A DNA stretch of 64,000 bases from Salinigranum rubrum (GCF_002906575.1 NZ_CP026309.1:4030001-4094000), one strand, 5' to 3'; positions 8,161-17,626 are shown, counted from the first letter of the stretch. Numbers and translations are program-made. Notes: generated by a model not told the origin, from the letters alone.

Positions 8161-9359
8161 GCGTCACCTTCTGGGCGCTGGTCGCGCTTGCGACCGCGAC
8201 GGGACTGGCGACGGCGTGGGCGCTGGGTGCGAACAGCAACTCCCCGCCCTTCGCGCCCGCCATCGGCGCCAACGCCATCTCGACGATGCGCGCCGCGTTT
8301 CTGATAGGAATCCTCGCCGCGCTCGGTGCGCTCGCACAGGGCGGGAGCATCTCCGAGACCGTCGGAGCCGGGCTGATAAACGGCGTCTCGATCACGTCGC
8401 TCGCGGCCACTGCCGGACTGCTGACCGCGACGGCGTTCATGGCGTTCGGCGTCTACACGGGCTATCCCGTGCCCGCCGCGTTCGCCACGACGGGCGCGAT
8501 GGTCGGTGTCGGCCTCTCGCTCGGCGGGACGCCCGCGTTCGACACCTACCGACGGATCGCGACGTTCTGGGTGCTCGTCCCGCCCGTCTCGGGCGGCCTG
8601 GCGTACCTCACCGCGACCGTGCTTCGAAGGGACGACATCCCAGAGACGGTCGGGGTTCCGCTCTTGGCCGCGGTCGTCGGAGGCATCGTCGCCAACGTCC
8701 GACTGAGCGTCATCCCCGACCCCGCCGGTGGCGACCAGGGGTCGCTCGCGGGCTTTCTCGGGAGCGTCGTCGAGACGCCCTCGGTCCTGGGTGTGGAACT
8801 CGGCGTCCTCCTCGTGACACTCGTCGCCGCGGCCGTGAGCTTCCGGTTCATCCAGCGCCGCACCGAGGAGTCGGTCGACCGCGGCGTCCGAACGTTTCTG
8901 GTGCTGCTCGGGAGCGTCGTCGCCTTTTCCAGCGGCGGGAGCCAAGTGGGGCTCGCGACCGGCCCCCTCGAAAACCTCTACCGCGCCGAACTCGGCCTCC
9001 CGGGTATCGCGCTGTTGGCCGTGGGTGCGACCGGCATCCTCGGCGGGGCCTGGATGGGCGCGCCGCGGCTCCTCCAGGCGACCTCCCGCGAGTACGCCCA
9101 GTTGGGAGTGCGCCGCTCCATCGCCGCGCTCGTCCCGGGCTTTATCATCGCTCAGGCCGCCATCGCGCTCGGCATCCCCATCTCGTTCAACAACATCATC
9201 ATCTCGGGCGTCATCGGCGGCGGTCTCGCCGGGGGCTCGGCGGGGGTTTCGCGTCGAAAGATCGGCGTGACGCTCCTCTTCTGGGTGCTCACGCTGGTGG
9301 CGTCGGTCGCCGTCGGGTTCGGGCTCTACCGGGCGTTCGCGACCGCACTCGGCGGGTGA
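8154..9359 (+). CDS. Inorganic phosphate transporter, PiT (Pho4) family
   Basis: A membrane protein of about 401 residues with ten or more hydrophobic segments. The N-terminal signature ALGANSNSPPFAPAIGAN and a repeated C-terminal half with ISFNNIIISGVIGGG are the two inverted halves of the PiT/Pho4 family, which import phosphate with Na+ or H+. The N-terminal start is a GTG (8154 or 8157), with the first membrane helix beginning at once. No SD sequence is obvious; a leader ORF overlaps the start (see 8044-8160). A universal stress protein gene converges from downstream. Confidence 0.88.
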   Translation: MVSVTFWALVALATATGLATAWALGANSNSPPFAPAIGANAISTMRAAFLIGILAALGALAQGGSISETVGAGLINGVSITSLAATAGLLTATAFMAFGVYTGYPVPAAFATTGAMVGVGLSLGGTPAFDTYRRIATFWVLVPPVSGGLAYLTATVLRRDDIPETVGVPLLAAVVGGIVANVRLSVIPDPAGGDQGSLAGFLGSVVETPSVLGVELGVLLVTLVAAAVSFRFIQRRTEESVDRGVRTFLVLLGSVVAFSSGGSQVGLATGPLENLYRAELGLPGIALLAVGATGILGGAWMGAPRLLQATSREYAQLGVRRSIAALVPGFIIAQAAIALGIPISFNNIIISGVIGGGLAGGSAGVSRRKIGVTLLFWVLTLVASVAVGFGLYRAFATALGG

Positions 9360-9386
9360 GACACGCGCCGAACGCGGGACGAGCGG

Positions 9387-9818
9387 TCAGCGGACGACCG
9401 TCACCGTCACGGGCGCCTCGCCGACGACGGCGGTCGCGACGGTACCGAGCAGTCGGCGCGCGAGGTCGTTCTTCGTCCCGCCGTGGCCGCCCATGACGAC
9501 GTGGTCGACGTCCCGGGAGTCGACGGACGCGAGGATGGTCTCGGCGGGGTCGCCCGTCTCGACCGCCGTCTCGACTCGCCCGCCGAGGTCGGACGCTCGG
9601 CGTTCGGCGCGGTCGACGAGCGTCTCCGCGCGGTCACGCGCGGCCGCCAGTCGGTCGTCGCCGGGGTCGAGGACGCCCCCTTCGCTCATCCCCGAGTCGA
9701 GCGGCTGGACGACGTTGAGGACCGTCGTCCGGCAGTCGAACGTCTCGATGGCGTGGACCAGTGCCTGGTCGGCCAGGGGAGAGCCGTCGAGCGGGACGAG
9801 CACGTGCGAGGGCGGCAT
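9387..9818 (-). CDS. Universal stress protein (UspA family)
   Basis: A 143-residue single-domain Usp. It starts with VLVPLDGSPLAD, and the ATP-binding loop near residues 110-128 reads GGHGGTKNDLARRLLGTV, close to the G-x2-G-x9-G-S/T pattern with Thr at the end. The family binds ATP or other nucleotides and is linked to stress responses; the specific role is unknown. The DedA gene is about 85 bases upstream on the same strand. Confidence 0.9.
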   Translation of the reverse strand: MPPSHVLVPLDGSPLADQALVHAIETFDCRTTVLNVVQPLDSGMSEGGVLDPGDDRLAAARDRAETLVDRAERRASDLGGRVETAVETGDPAETILASVDSRDVDHVVMGGHGGTKNDLARRLLGTVATAVVGEAPVTVTVVR

Positions 9819-9903
9819 TGTGAGTCACATGTGCGCGGGCACGCGCAAGGAGCGTTTCGGTTCCCGTACTTTCGAGTCTCGTACTCTCGATTCCCGTACC
9901 CGG

Positions 9904-10440
9904 TCAGAACAGCCACGAGACGCCGACGAAGTAGAGCGTGGCCAGCACCGACTCGAAGACCAGGGTACCGACGGCGGAGTAGACGACGAACCGTCGGTCG
10001 TCCATCTCGGCGAAGCCGGCGGGGACGGTGAGCATGCCGCGGGTGAAAAGCAGCGCGTTGCTCACCGGCACCGCGACGGGTCCCCAGCGGTCGAACCAGC
10101 CGTCGAACTTGTCCAGGCGTTCGGGGGAGACGCGGAACCAGCGTTTCTCCTCCAGGTAGGCCCGACCGCCGTGTTTGGCGACCAGAAAGAGCGCGTACTG
10201 GCCGAGGGTCGCGCCGAGGACGGCGACGGCCAGCACCGGAATCAGCGCCTCGGGACCGAGGAGGACGATGGAACCGGGGACGATGAGTTCGCTCGGCATG
10301 AAGTACATCAGCATCGCCCCTTCGAGGACGAACACGCCGAAGAGGGCGACGAGCGCCCACTCCGAGTCGAGGAGGGCGCGGAGGGCGGGCGGCATCTCGC
10401 CGACGAACTGGGCGAACACCGGTGGCGAGACGGGTACCAT
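9904..10440 (-). CDS. DedA-family membrane protein
   Basis: A 178-residue protein with four to five membrane segments. The FMPSELIVPGSIVLLG motif (residues 46-61) and the VPVSNALLFTRGMLTVPAG stretch (about residues 126-144) are the two re-entrant halves of the DedA/SNARE-associated family, implicated in lipid scrambling/transport and membrane homeostasis. The start is an ATG at 10440. The gene lies upstream of a Usp gene on the same strand. Confidence 0.88.
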   Translation of the reverse strand: MVPVSPPVFAQFVGEMPPALRALLDSEWALVALFGVFVLEGAMLMYFMPSELIVPGSIVLLGPEALIPVLAVAVLGATLGQYALFLVAKHGGRAYLEEKRWFRVSPERLDKFDGWFDRWGPVAVPVSNALLFTRGMLTVPAGFAEMDDRRFVVYSAVGTLVFESVLATLYFVGVSWLF

Positions 10441-10583
10441 CGTCCGATGTTCACAGCGTCGGCGGTCAAATCGGTTGTGGTCCGTACCGTGTCACAGCGG
10501 TGAGACGATGTCGGCGACGCTGTGAAGTTCCTCGGAGACGGAGGCGTGGAACTGCGGACGAACCGGGCAATCTAGCGGCCACG

Positions 10584-10663
10584 AGGGCGCTGAAGCCACG
10601 GACCTCCCCAGCCGATTCGAGCACTCCTTCACTCCGTTCAGTCGCGCTCTCATCCCTCGCGTG
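10584..10663 (+). repeat. Dispersed intergenic repeat, copy A
   Basis: This 80-base stretch in the gap between the DedA gene and hemB matches, in opposite orientation, 45851-45932. Shared blocks are agggcgctgA, cGccacgg, cctcccc, gccgattcg, tccg-ttca and ctcatccctcgcg. The rest of the 10441-10778 gap holds no gene I can support, apart from the hemB promoter. Confidence 0.7.
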
Positions 10664-10748
10664 ACGGGGCGACATGGCGTCGTCCCCGCCGCGCCACCGC
10701 CTCTATGCGACCGCTGTAGTGGTCGGCGCGCGGAACGGGAACGATGCG

Positions 10749-10757
10749 CCTTTGAGA
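10749..10757 (+). promoter_or_regulatory. Probable promoter element of hemB
   Basis: cctttgaga, centred about 27 bases before the hemB ATG at 10779; a weak TATA-like box. Confidence 0.35.
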
Positions 10758-10778
10758 GACACCGTCCAACCCTCGTCC

Positions 10779-11759
10779 ATGAACCTCACCGACCGCCCGC
10801 GACGGCTCCGGACGGACGGCGTTCGGCCGCTCGTCTCCGAGACGAGCCTGAACGCGACGGACCTCATGGCACCGGTGTTCGTCGACGCCACCACCGACGA
10901 GCGCGTCCCCATCGAGTCGATGCCGGGACACGAGCGCGTCCCGGTCGACGAGGCGGTCGCGCGCGTCGAGGAGGTGCGCGAGACGGGCGTACGGGCGGTG
11001 ATGCTGTTCGGCATCCCCGAGTCGAAAGACCCCGAGGGCACCCGGGCGTGGGCCGAAGACGGCGTCGTCCAGGAGGCCACGCGGCGCATCAGCCGCGAGA
11101 CGGACGTTTACGTCGCCACGGACGTCTGCCTGTGCGAGTACACCGACCACGGCCACTGCGGCGTCCTCGAACCGGGTGCGCACGAGGACGCGCACCTGAC
11201 GGTCGACAACGACGCGACGCTCGACCTCATCGCACGGACGGCGCGCTCGCACGCCGCGGCCGGCGCGGACATGGTCGCGCCGAGCGGGATGATGGACGGG
11301 ATGGTCGGAGTCATCAGAGGGGAACTCGACGCCTCGAGCCACGAGGACGTCGCGATCATGTCGTACGCCGCGAAGTACGAATCCGCCTTCTACGGCCCGT
11401 TCCGCGACGCGGCCGACGGTGCCCCCGCGTTCGGCGACCGGCGACACTACCAGATGGACCCCGCGAACGCACGGGAAGCCGTGCGGGAGGTGCGTCTGGA
11501 CGTCGAACAGGGCGCGGACGTGTTGATGGTCAAGCCCGCACTCGCGTATCTGGACGTCGTCCACCGGGTCCGCGAGGAGTTCGACCACCCCGTCGCGGCG
11601 TACAACGTCTCCGGCGAGTACGCGATGTTACACGCCGCCGCCGAGAAGGGGTGGCTCTCGCTGGAGGAGACGGCGCTGGAGTCGCTGCTCTCGATCAAAC
11701 GCGCGGGGGCGGACCTCCTCTTGACGTACTTCGCCGAGGACGTCGCGGACCACCTCTGA
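10779..11759 (+). CDS. hemB: Delta-aminolevulinic acid dehydratase (porphobilinogen synthase)
   Basis: Condenses two 5-aminolevulinate molecules to porphobilinogen, the second committed step of tetrapyrrole synthesis, in the cytoplasm. The 326-residue protein has the three-Cys zinc site CLCEYTDHGHCG (about residues 115-126) and the two active-site Lys in YAAKYESAFYGPFRDA (about residue 196) and MVKPALAYLD (about residue 250). Length and motifs are complete. It is monocistronic here; other tetrapyrrole genes (hemL, hemC, cobA, hemD) lie within the next 12 kb on the same strand. Confidence 0.96.
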   Translation: MNLTDRPRRLRTDGVRPLVSETSLNATDLMAPVFVDATTDERVPIESMPGHERVPVDEAVARVEEVRETGVRAVMLFGIPESKDPEGTRAWAEDGVVQEATRRISRETDVYVATDVCLCEYTDHGHCGVLEPGAHEDAHLTVDNDATLDLIARTARSHAAAGADMVAPSGMMDGMVGVIRGELDASSHEDVAIMSYAAKYESAFYGPFRDAADGAPAFGDRRHYQMDPANAREAVREVRLDVEQGADVLMVKPALAYLDVVHRVREEFDHPVAAYNVSGEYAMLHAAAEKGWLSLEETALESLLSIKRAGADLLLTYFAEDVADHL

Positions 11760-11886
11760 CGGGTCGGCACGTCGCACCCCGTCGGCAGGGCTCCGCCACG
11801 GCGCGCGCGACGGTCCAACCGGCCGAGGAACCGTGTCGATGAACGTCCAGATTCCGTGCAATATTCGCACGCGATCGCAACGAACG

Positions 11887-11923
11887 TGAACCTTATATAC
11901 ATATTATTGTACCCCATATTAGA
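11887..11923 (+). promoter_or_regulatory. Shared amt upstream element, copy 1
   Basis: A 37-base element of the form aaccttatatac, 17 other bases, attagacg. The same two blocks with exactly the same 17-base spacing occur at 14145-14181 upstream of the second amt gene. The first block contains a TATA-like ttatata. It lies about 150 bases before amt 1, in an AT-rich gap that has a second TATA-like box nearer the gene. It may be an operator plus distal promoter for nitrogen control. Confidence 0.6.
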
Positions 11924-11968
11924 CGTTCGTATATTAGTTCTGTGGAAAAAGACACTTTGTCAACGCAA

Positions 11969-11982
11969 CATTTTATATATGA
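11969..11982 (+). promoter_or_regulatory. Second TATA-like box upstream of amt 1
   Basis: cattttatatatga; a similar cattatatact occurs at the same relative distance upstream of amt 2 (near 14229). Transcription from here would give a leader of about 70-80 bases before the amt ATG, containing a six-codon ORF at 12019-12039. Confidence 0.5.
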
Positions 11983-12060
11983 CCTGTTCTTGTCGTTGAA
12001 CCGTGATTCACGATAACAATGCAACGCGATACGGTGTAGAAGTAGACGTTCGTCCGTCGC

Positions 12061-12065
12061 GGAGG
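12061..12065 (+). promoter_or_regulatory. Shine-Dalgarno site of amt 1
   Basis: ggagg, eight bases before the ATG at 12074. It fixes the start codon and shows that this gene, unlike many here, has a leadered mRNA. Confidence 0.6.
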
Positions 12066-12073
12066 GGGGCGAA

Positions 12074-13453
12074 ATGACGCTCGGACTCGCGCTCCAGCTC
12101 GACGCCGGCGCCATCGCCAACGGCGTCAACAACGTCTGGATCCTCGTGGTCTGTTTCCTGATCTTCTTCATGCAGCCGGGCTTCGCGCTGCTCGAAGCGG
12201 GTCAGGTCCGCGCGAAGAACGTCGGGAACGTCCTGATGAAGAACATGACCGACTGGACGCTCGGTGTCCTCGTGTTCTTCGCCATCGGGGCCGCGGTCAG
12301 CTCCATCGTCGGGATGCTGACCGCGCCCGGGACGGCGCTCGACATCGGCAGCGCGTTCGCGTACATCAACGACCCGACGGCGTACATCGGCTGGTTCTTC
12401 GGCGCGGTGTTCGCGATGACCGCCGCGACCATCGTCTCCGGTGCCGTGGCGGGCCGGATGAACTTCACGGCGTACGTCTTCGTCGCGGCGGCGATGACGG
12501 CGTTCATCTATCCCGTAGTGACCGGGATGACGTGGGCGGGCGGCCTCCTCTCGGGGAGCGGCTACATCGGCCTCGCGCTCGGGGCGGGCTACCTCGACTT
12601 CGCCGGCGCAACCGTCGTCCACATGGTAGGCGGCCTCGCCGGTCTCGTGGGCGCGAAGATGGTCGGTCCGCGCCAGGGGCGGTTCGATTCGAGCGGCAAC
12701 TCCCAGCCCATCCCCGGTCACTCGATGCTGCTCGCCGTGCTGGGGACGCTCTTCCTCGCGTTCGGCTGGTACGGCTTCAACGTCGGCACGCAGGCGACCG
12801 TCCTGGCAGCCAGCGACGGCGGCCTCACCTTCATGGGCGGCGCGCTCGGCCAGGTCGTGCTGAACACGACGCTCGGGATGGGCGCCGGCGGCGTCGCCGC
12901 GATGATCGTCTCGACGAGTTGGCAGGGCAAGCCCGACCCCCTCTGGATGGCGAACGGCCTGCTGGCCGGTCTCGTCGCGGTCACCGGCGCGGTCCCCCAC
13001 GTCACGTGGTGGGGCGGCGTCATCCTCGGCGGCATCGCGGGCGCGCTCGTCCTGCCGACGTTCCGCTGGGTCGTCGATTCGCTGAAGATCGACGACGTCT
13101 GTGGCGTCTTCGTGGTTCACGGCAGCGCGGGCGCCATCGGGACCATCCTGATCCCGGTGTTCGGCGTCACCGCGGCGGGCGGCTACACGTTCCTCGGCGT
13201 GAACCAACTCGTCATGCAGGTCGTCGGCGTGCTCGTCATCGGCACCTGGACGGTGCTCGCGACCATGGTCGCGTTCAAAATCGCCGGCGCCCTCTTCGGC
13301 CTCCGCGTCTCGGAGCAGGAGGAGGAACTCGGTCTCGACGAGAGCGAACACGGCGTGTCCGTCTACCCCGAGTTCGTTCCCGACCGGTCGTCCGAGCGGC
13401 CGACCATGACCGCCGATGGCGGCGTGCGCACCGACGGAGGTGCTGACGAATGA
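12074..13453 (+). CDS. amt: Ammonium transporter (Amt/MEP/Rh family), copy 1
   Basis: A 459-residue membrane protein with about eleven membrane segments that conducts ammonium into the cell. Signature stretches are [15 protein letters not shown] (about residues 34-48), the periplasmic-side [19 protein letters not shown] (about residues 114-132), the pore His regions [14 protein letters not shown] and [12 protein letters not shown], and [10 protein letters not shown]. The C-terminal tail ends in an acidic stretch with VRTDGG. Its codons contain the GGAGG of the downstream glnK, and the two genes overlap by four bases, so translation is coupled. P-II proteins of the GlnK type bind this tail and close the channel. 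Confidence 0.95.
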   Translation: MTLGLALQLDAGAIANGVNNVWILVVCFLIFFMQPGFALLEAGQVRAKNVGNVLMKNMTDWTLGVLVFFAIGAAVSSIVGMLTAPGTALDIGSAFAYINDPTAYIGWFFGAVFAMTAATIVSGAVAGRMNFTAYVFVAAAMTAFIYPVVTGMTWAGGLLSGSGYIGLALGAGYLDFAGATVVHMVGGLAGLVGAKMVGPRQGRFDSSGNSQPIPGHSMLLAVLGTLFLAFGWYGFNVGTQATVLAASDGGLTFMGGALGQVVLNTTLGMGAGGVAAMIVSTSWQGKPDPLWMANGLLAGLVAVTGAVPHVTWWGGVILGGIAGALVLPTFRWVVDSLKIDDVCGVFVVHGSAGAIGTILIPVFGVTAAGGYTFLGVNQLVMQVVGVLVIGTWTVLATMVAFKIAGALFGLRVSEQEEELGLDESEHGVSVYPEFVPDRSSERPTMTADGGVRTDGGADE

Positions 13454-13803
13454 GCGACTCGGATATCGAGATGGTCGTGGCGATCATCCGGCCCGACAAA
13501 CTCGGCGACGTGAAGAAGTCGCTCGCGGAGGCGGGCGCGCCGTCGCTGACGGTCACGAACGTCTCGGGACGGGGGTCACAGCCCGCGAAGAAGGGCCAGT
13601 GGCGCGGCGAGGAGTACACCGTCGACCTCCACCAGAAGGTCAAAATCGAGTGCGTCGTCGCGGACATCCCCGCCGACGACGTGGTCGACGCCATCGCCGA
13701 CGCGGCCCACACGGGCGAGAAAGGCGACGGGAAGGTCTTCGTCCTGCCCGTCTCCGACGCGCTCCAGATCCGCACCGGGACGGTCGGCGTAGACGCCGTC
13801 TGA
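13450..13803 (+). CDS. glnK: P-II nitrogen regulatory protein GlnK, copy 1
   Basis: A 117-residue trimeric signal protein that senses 2-oxoglutarate and ATP/ADP and gates Amt channels. The T-loop is [19 protein letters not shown] with the conserved Tyr (equivalent to Tyr51 of E. coli GlnB) kept, but Trp replaces the usual Tyr46. The B-loop [14 protein letters not shown] and C-terminal IRTG are present. It overlaps the amt stop by four bases, with GGAGG nine bases upstream. Bases 13534-13695 are 98.8 percent identical to the second glnK. Confidence 0.95.
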   Translation: MSDSDIEMVVAIIRPDKLGDVKKSLAEAGAPSLTVTNVSGRGSQPAKKGQWRGEEYTVDLHQKVKIECVVADIPADDVVDAIADAAHTGEKGDGKVFVLPVSDALQIRTGTVGVDAV

Positions 13804-14144
13804 TCCGGTCGCCGGACACTCCCTATCCTCGTCCTCGCAGACTCTGTCGCTACCCCGTCTCACACGGACACTTCTGCGTCTGGTTTCTCTCGTTCACCGT
13901 GTCGCCGAGAGCGAGTCGCTCGAACGGGGCGAACGGACGAGACGGACGGACGACGAGTCGATGACGCGGACGGCGACGCCCGACTCGCCGCGCCGACCCG
14001 GTCCGGCGGGACTATCCTCGAACGCTCGGCGGGTGCCAGCGCGCACCACGCGTCAGCGGAGACACGCGGTTCGTGCCTCGGACGAGTACGGTAGACAAAC
14101 GTCCACTCGACGGGCAATATTTGTGGTCGAAATGGTATGAGTAT
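13804..14144 (+). other. Intergenic stretch with no recognisable gene
   Basis: About 340 bases between glnK 1 and the regulatory element of amt 2. A 99-residue frame on the minus strand (13860-14159) is Arg/Ser-rich at its C-terminal end with no recognisable domain. I see no RNA gene or repeat. Confidence 0.5.
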
Positions 14145-14181
14145 AACCTTATATACCATATATTTGATTCCAGATTAGACG
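14145..14181 (+). promoter_or_regulatory. Shared amt upstream element, copy 2
   Basis: aaccttatatac, 17 bases, attagacg, in the same arrangement as 11887-11923. It lies about 170 bases before the amt 2 start, followed by a second TATA-like box near 14229. Confidence 0.6.
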
Positions 14182-14353
14182 GATGACCATTAAGGTCGAC
14201 GTATTTTCGGATTTGTAAAGACCAACCATTATATACTCGTATGAATATACCTACTGTCGTAATCCACAATACAAATACGTGGAAATAAGCCAAAATCATG
14301 ACCAACTGTCCAATCCCCTCGATCAACGCACCAACCACGGAGGGATCGTTCCC

Positions 14354-15700
14354 ATGGACGTGAACGTCCTCATGCAGTCGGACCTCTCGGCCATCGTCGA
14401 GGCCGTGAACCTCGTCTGGGTCCTCACCGTCACGTTCCTCATCTTCTTCATGCACGCCGGCTTCGCCATGCTCGAAGCCGGGCAGGTACGCTCGAAGAAC
14501 GTCGCGAACCAGCTGACGAAGAACCTGCTCACCTGGTCGGTGGGCGTCATCGTGTTCTTCCTCGTCGGCGCCGCCATCTCGACCATCGTCGGCGGGGTCA
14601 CCGGCGGCGGGTCGTACTCGGTCGGCGGCGCGTTCATGGACATCTGGTACCCGGGTGAGTCGACCGCGTGGGTCGGCTGGCTCTTCGGTGCCGTCTTCGC
14701 CATGACCGCCGCGACCATCGTGTCGGGCGCCGTCGCAGGCCGCGCGAAGCTCCGCGCGTACGTCACGTACACCATCGTCCTCGCCGGGGTCATCTACCCG
14801 GTCGTGGTCGGGTTCACCTGGGCCGGCGGCTTCCTCTCGAACTTCCACGACTTCGCGGGCGGCATGATCGTCCACGGGATGGGCGGTATCGCCGGCCTCA
14901 CCGCGGCGTGGATCATCGGCCCGCGGATGGACCGCTTCAACGCGGACGGCTCCGTGAACGTCATCCCCGGTCACTCGCTGACGTTCGCCGTCCTCGGAAC
15001 GCTGGTGCTGGCGTTCGGCTGGTACGGCTTCAACGTCGGCACCGCCGCCGCGCCGCTCGCCATGGCCGACGACGGCAGCGTCACGCTCGGCTCCTTCAGC
15101 TACGTGGGCCGCGTCGCGCTCACGACGACGCTCGCGATGGGCGCGGGGGCCATCGGTGCGGCCGCGCTCTCGATGATGAAGACGGGGAAGGTCGACACGC
15201 TCTACGTCGCCAACGGTCTCCTCGCCGGGCTCGTCGGCATCACCTCGGTCACCGACGCCGTCGTCTGGCCCGGTGCGCTCGTCATCGGTCTGCTCGCCGG
15301 TGCCCAGCTCCCCATCGTCTTCGAGTTCGTCGAGAAGCGCCTCAACATCGACGACGTCTGTGCGGTCTTCCCCGTCCACGGCTCCGCCGGCGTGCTCGGC
15401 GCACTCCTGTTCCCGTTCTTCAGCGTCGACGGGTTCACCGTCGGTGCCTTGGTGAATCAGGTCGTCGGCGTGGCCGTCATCGCGCTGTGGACGTTCGCCG
15501 CGACCGCCGCGGTGTTCACGGTCCTGAAGTCGATCGGACAGGCCCGCGTCACCCCCGAACACGAACGGGCCGGGCTCGACACCTCCGAACACGGCGTCGA
15601 CACCTACCCCGAGTTCGGCAAGCCCGACGTCGCCGCCGACGGTGGCATCACCTTTGAGTCCGAGGACGTCGTCCGCACGGACGGAGGTTCCGAAGAATGA
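14354..15700 (+). CDS. amt: Ammonium transporter (Amt/MEP/Rh family), copy 2
   Basis: A 448-residue paralogue of the amt at 12074, with the same motifs: [44 protein letters not shown] and [13 protein letters not shown]. The ATG at 14354 is chosen because GGAGG lies ten bases before it and the protein then starts directly before helix 1; an in-frame GTG at 14279 would add 25 residues with no membrane character. An out-of-frame 21-codon ORF (14298-14363) overlaps the start. It overlaps its own glnK by four bases, and the C-terminal VRTDGG codons again carry the glnK ribosome site. Confidence 0.95.
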   Translation: MDVNVLMQSDLSAIVEAVNLVWVLTVTFLIFFMHAGFAMLEAGQVRSKNVANQLTKNLLTWSVGVIVFFLVGAAISTIVGGVTGGGSYSVGGAFMDIWYPGESTAWVGWLFGAVFAMTAATIVSGAVAGRAKLRAYVTYTIVLAGVIYPVVVGFTWAGGFLSNFHDFAGGMIVHGMGGIAGLTAAWIIGPRMDRFNADGSVNVIPGHSLTFAVLGTLVLAFGWYGFNVGTAAAPLAMADDGSVTLGSFSYVGRVALTTTLAMGAGAIGAAALSMMKTGKVDTLYVANGLLAGLVGITSVTDAVVWPGALVIGLLAGAQLPIVFEFVEKRLNIDDVCAVFPVHGSAGVLGALLFPFFSVDGFTVGALVNQVVGVAVIALWTFAATAAVFTVLKSIGQARVTPEHERAGLDTSEHGVDTYPEFGKPDVAADGGITFESEDVVRTDGGSEE

Positions 15701-16044
15701 CAGAAATCGAGATGGTCGTCGCGATGATTCGACCGGAGAAACTCGGCGCGGTCAAGAAGTCGCTCGCCGAAATCGGCGCGCCGTCGCTGACGGTCACGAA
15801 CGTGTCGGGACGGGGTTCACAGCCCGCGAAGAAGGGCCAGTGGCGCGGCGAGGAGTACACCGTCGACCTCCACCAGAAGGTCAAAATCGAGTGCGTCGTC
15901 GCGGACATCCCCGCCGACGACGTGGTCGACGCCATCAGCGAGGCCGCCAACACCGGCGAGAAGGGCGACGGGAAGATATTCATCCTTCCCGTCTCCGACG
16001 CGGTCCAGATTCGCACCGGAAAGCGCGGCCCCGAAGCGGTCTGA
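15697..16044 (+). CDS. glnK: P-II nitrogen regulatory protein GlnK, copy 2
   Basis: A 115-residue P-II protein partnered with the amt directly upstream. It has the same T-loop with Trp at the Tyr46 position and the Tyr51 equivalent kept, the same B-loop, and IRTG. The first 26 codons and the last 36 differ from copy 1 at many synonymous and some replacement sites. The central part 15775-15936 differs at only two of 162 bases, which suggests recent gene conversion. Confidence 0.95.
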   Translation: MTEIEMVVAMIRPEKLGAVKKSLAEIGAPSLTVTNVSGRGSQPAKKGQWRGEEYTVDLHQKVKIECVVADIPADDVVDAISEAANTGEKGDGKIFILPVSDAVQIRTGKRGPEAV

Positions 16045-16288
16045 CGGCCGACACCGACCACCTGTTTTCGATATCTTTCGACACGCCGACCCCCCAGCCG
16101 TGGCTCCCGGCGGCGGCAACGAACGGAGACGGCGGGGACAACTGAGCCTCGGCAGCGACGACCGCTCGACCTTCGACGGCGACGACCGCTCTAGCCACGA
16201 CGGCGACGGCCGGATTCGCCCGACACTACCAAGTCAGGGCCAACCGAAGCGGGGCTATGAACGACGCTGACTCCGGCGGTGACAACGC
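16045..16288 (+). other. Gap upstream of hemL, with an 11-codon ORF
   Basis: No clear gene. It holds imperfect repeats of gacgaccgctc/gacggcgac near 16150-16210. An ATG at 16257 opens an 11-codon frame whose TGA (16290-16292) overlaps the hemL GTG start, a possible coupled leader peptide. Confidence 0.4.
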
Positions 16289-17626
16289 GTGAACCACGAC
16301 CGCTCCCGCGACCTGTACGACCGGGCGCTCTCCGTGATCCCCGGCGGCGTCAACTCCTCCGTCCGGGCGACCCGTCCGTACCCGTTCTTCATCGAGCGCG
16401 GCGACGGTGCCCACGTCGTCGACGCCGACGGCAACCGCTACATCGACTACGTGATGGGGTACGGACCCCTGCTGTACGGCCACGACATGCCCGACCCGGT
16501 CCGGGCGGCCGTCCAGTCGCACGCCTCCGAGGGGCCGATGTACGGTGCGCCCACGGAGATAGAGGTCGACCACGCGGAGTTCGTCGCCCGACACGTCCCT
16601 TCCGTCGAGATGATCCGCTTCGTCAACTCCGGCACCGAGGCGACCGTCTCGGCGGTTCGTCTCGCGCGCGGCTACACCGGCCGCGACAAGATCGTCGTCA
16701 TGCAGGGCGGCTACCACGGCGCACAGGAGTCGACACTCGTCGAGGGGGGTCCCGACAACCCCCGGCCCTCGACCGCGGGCATCCCCGCGTCGTTCGCCGA
16801 GCACACGATTCCGGTGCCGTTCAACGACGAGGAGACGATCGAGCGAGTGTTCGAAGAGCACGGCCACGACATCGCCGGCGTCCTCGTCGAACCCGTCCTC
16901 GGGAACTACGGCATCGTCCAGCCGATTTCCGGCTACCACGAGACGCTGCGAGAACTCTGTGACGACTACGGTTCGCTCTTGGTGTTCGACGAGGTCATCA
17001 CGGGCTTCCGGGTGGGCGGCCTCGGCTGTGCGCAGTCGAAACTCGGCGTCACGCCCGACGTCACGACGTTCGGAAAGATCATCGGCGGCGGCTTCCCCGT
17101 CGGCGCTATCGGCGGGAAGGCCGAGATCATCGAGTCGTTCACCCCCTCGGGCGACGTGTTCCAGTCAGGCACCTTCTCCGGCCACCCGGTGACGATGGCG
17201 GCGGGCCACGCCTACCTGACCTACGCCGCCGAACACGACGTGTACGAGCACGTCAATCGGCTGGGTGAGACGCTCCGAGCGGGTATCACCGACCTCTGCG
17301 AGGACCGCGCGCCCGAGTACACGGTCGTCGGGAGCGACTCGATGTTCAAGACCGTCTTCACCAGAGACGCCCCGAGCAGCCTCGGCGACCAGTGCGCCGA
17401 CGGCTGTGAGCAGCGGACCGACTGCCCGCGGTACGACCACTGCCCGAAGACCGGCGGCGACGTCGCCGACGCCGAGACCGAGCGGTGGGAGCGCGTCTTC
17501 TGGCAGGAGATGAAAGAGCGGGGGGTCTTCCTCACGGCCAACCAGTTCGAGTCGCAGTTCGTCTCCTACGCCCACACCGAGGAGGACGTCGAGGAGACGC
17601 TCGAAGCGTACAAGGAGGCGCTCTAG
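16289..17626 (+). CDS. hemL: Glutamate-1-semialdehyde 2,1-aminomutase
   Basis: PLP enzyme that converts glutamate-1-semialdehyde to 5-aminolevulinate, the entry to tetrapyrroles by the C5 route. The 445-residue protein has the [10 protein letters not shown] terminus, FVNSGTEA (PLP phosphate site), [10 protein letters not shown] and the PLP Lys in [14 protein letters not shown] (about residue 259). The start is a GTG at 16289. Near the C terminus (about residues 368-390) is an insert with a C-x3-C-x5-C-x5-C pattern ([20 protein letters not shown]) that bacterial HemL lacks as far as I know; it may bind a metal. Confidence 0.95.
   Translation: MNHDRSRDLYDRALSVIPGGVNSSVRATRPYPFFIERGDGAHVVDADGNRYIDYVMGYGPLLYGHDMPDPVRAAVQSHASEGPMYGAPTEIEVDHAEFVARHVPSVEMIRFVNSGTEATVSAVRLARGYTGRDKIVVMQGGYHGAQESTLVEGGPDNPRPSTAGIPASFAEHTIPVPFNDEETIERVFEEHGHDIAGVLVEPVLGNYGIVQPISGYHETLRELCDDYGSLLVFDEVITGFRVGGLGCAQSKLGVTPDVTTFGKIIGGGFPVGAIGGKAEIIESFTPSGDVFQSGTFSGHPVTMAAGHAYLTYAAEHDVYEHVNRLGETLRAGITDLCEDRAPEYTVVGSDSMFKTVFTRDAPSSLGDQCADGCEQRTDCPRYDHCPKTGGDVADAETERWERVFWQEMKERGVFLTANQFESQFVSYAHTEEDVEETLEAYKEAL

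Noticed and set aside
8216-9496. 426-residue alternative frame over the phosphate transporter
   Set aside because: Almost pure Arg/Pro/Gly shadow; the transporter frame has clear family motifs and membrane helices.
13860-14159. 99-residue minus-strand frame between glnK 1 and amt 2
   Set aside because: Ser/Arg-rich, crosses the shared amt upstream element, and has no promoter or recognisable domain.
14279-14353. GTG-started 25-residue extension of amt 2
   Set aside because: The ATG at 14354 has a proper GGAGG ten bases before it and gives the normal family N terminus.
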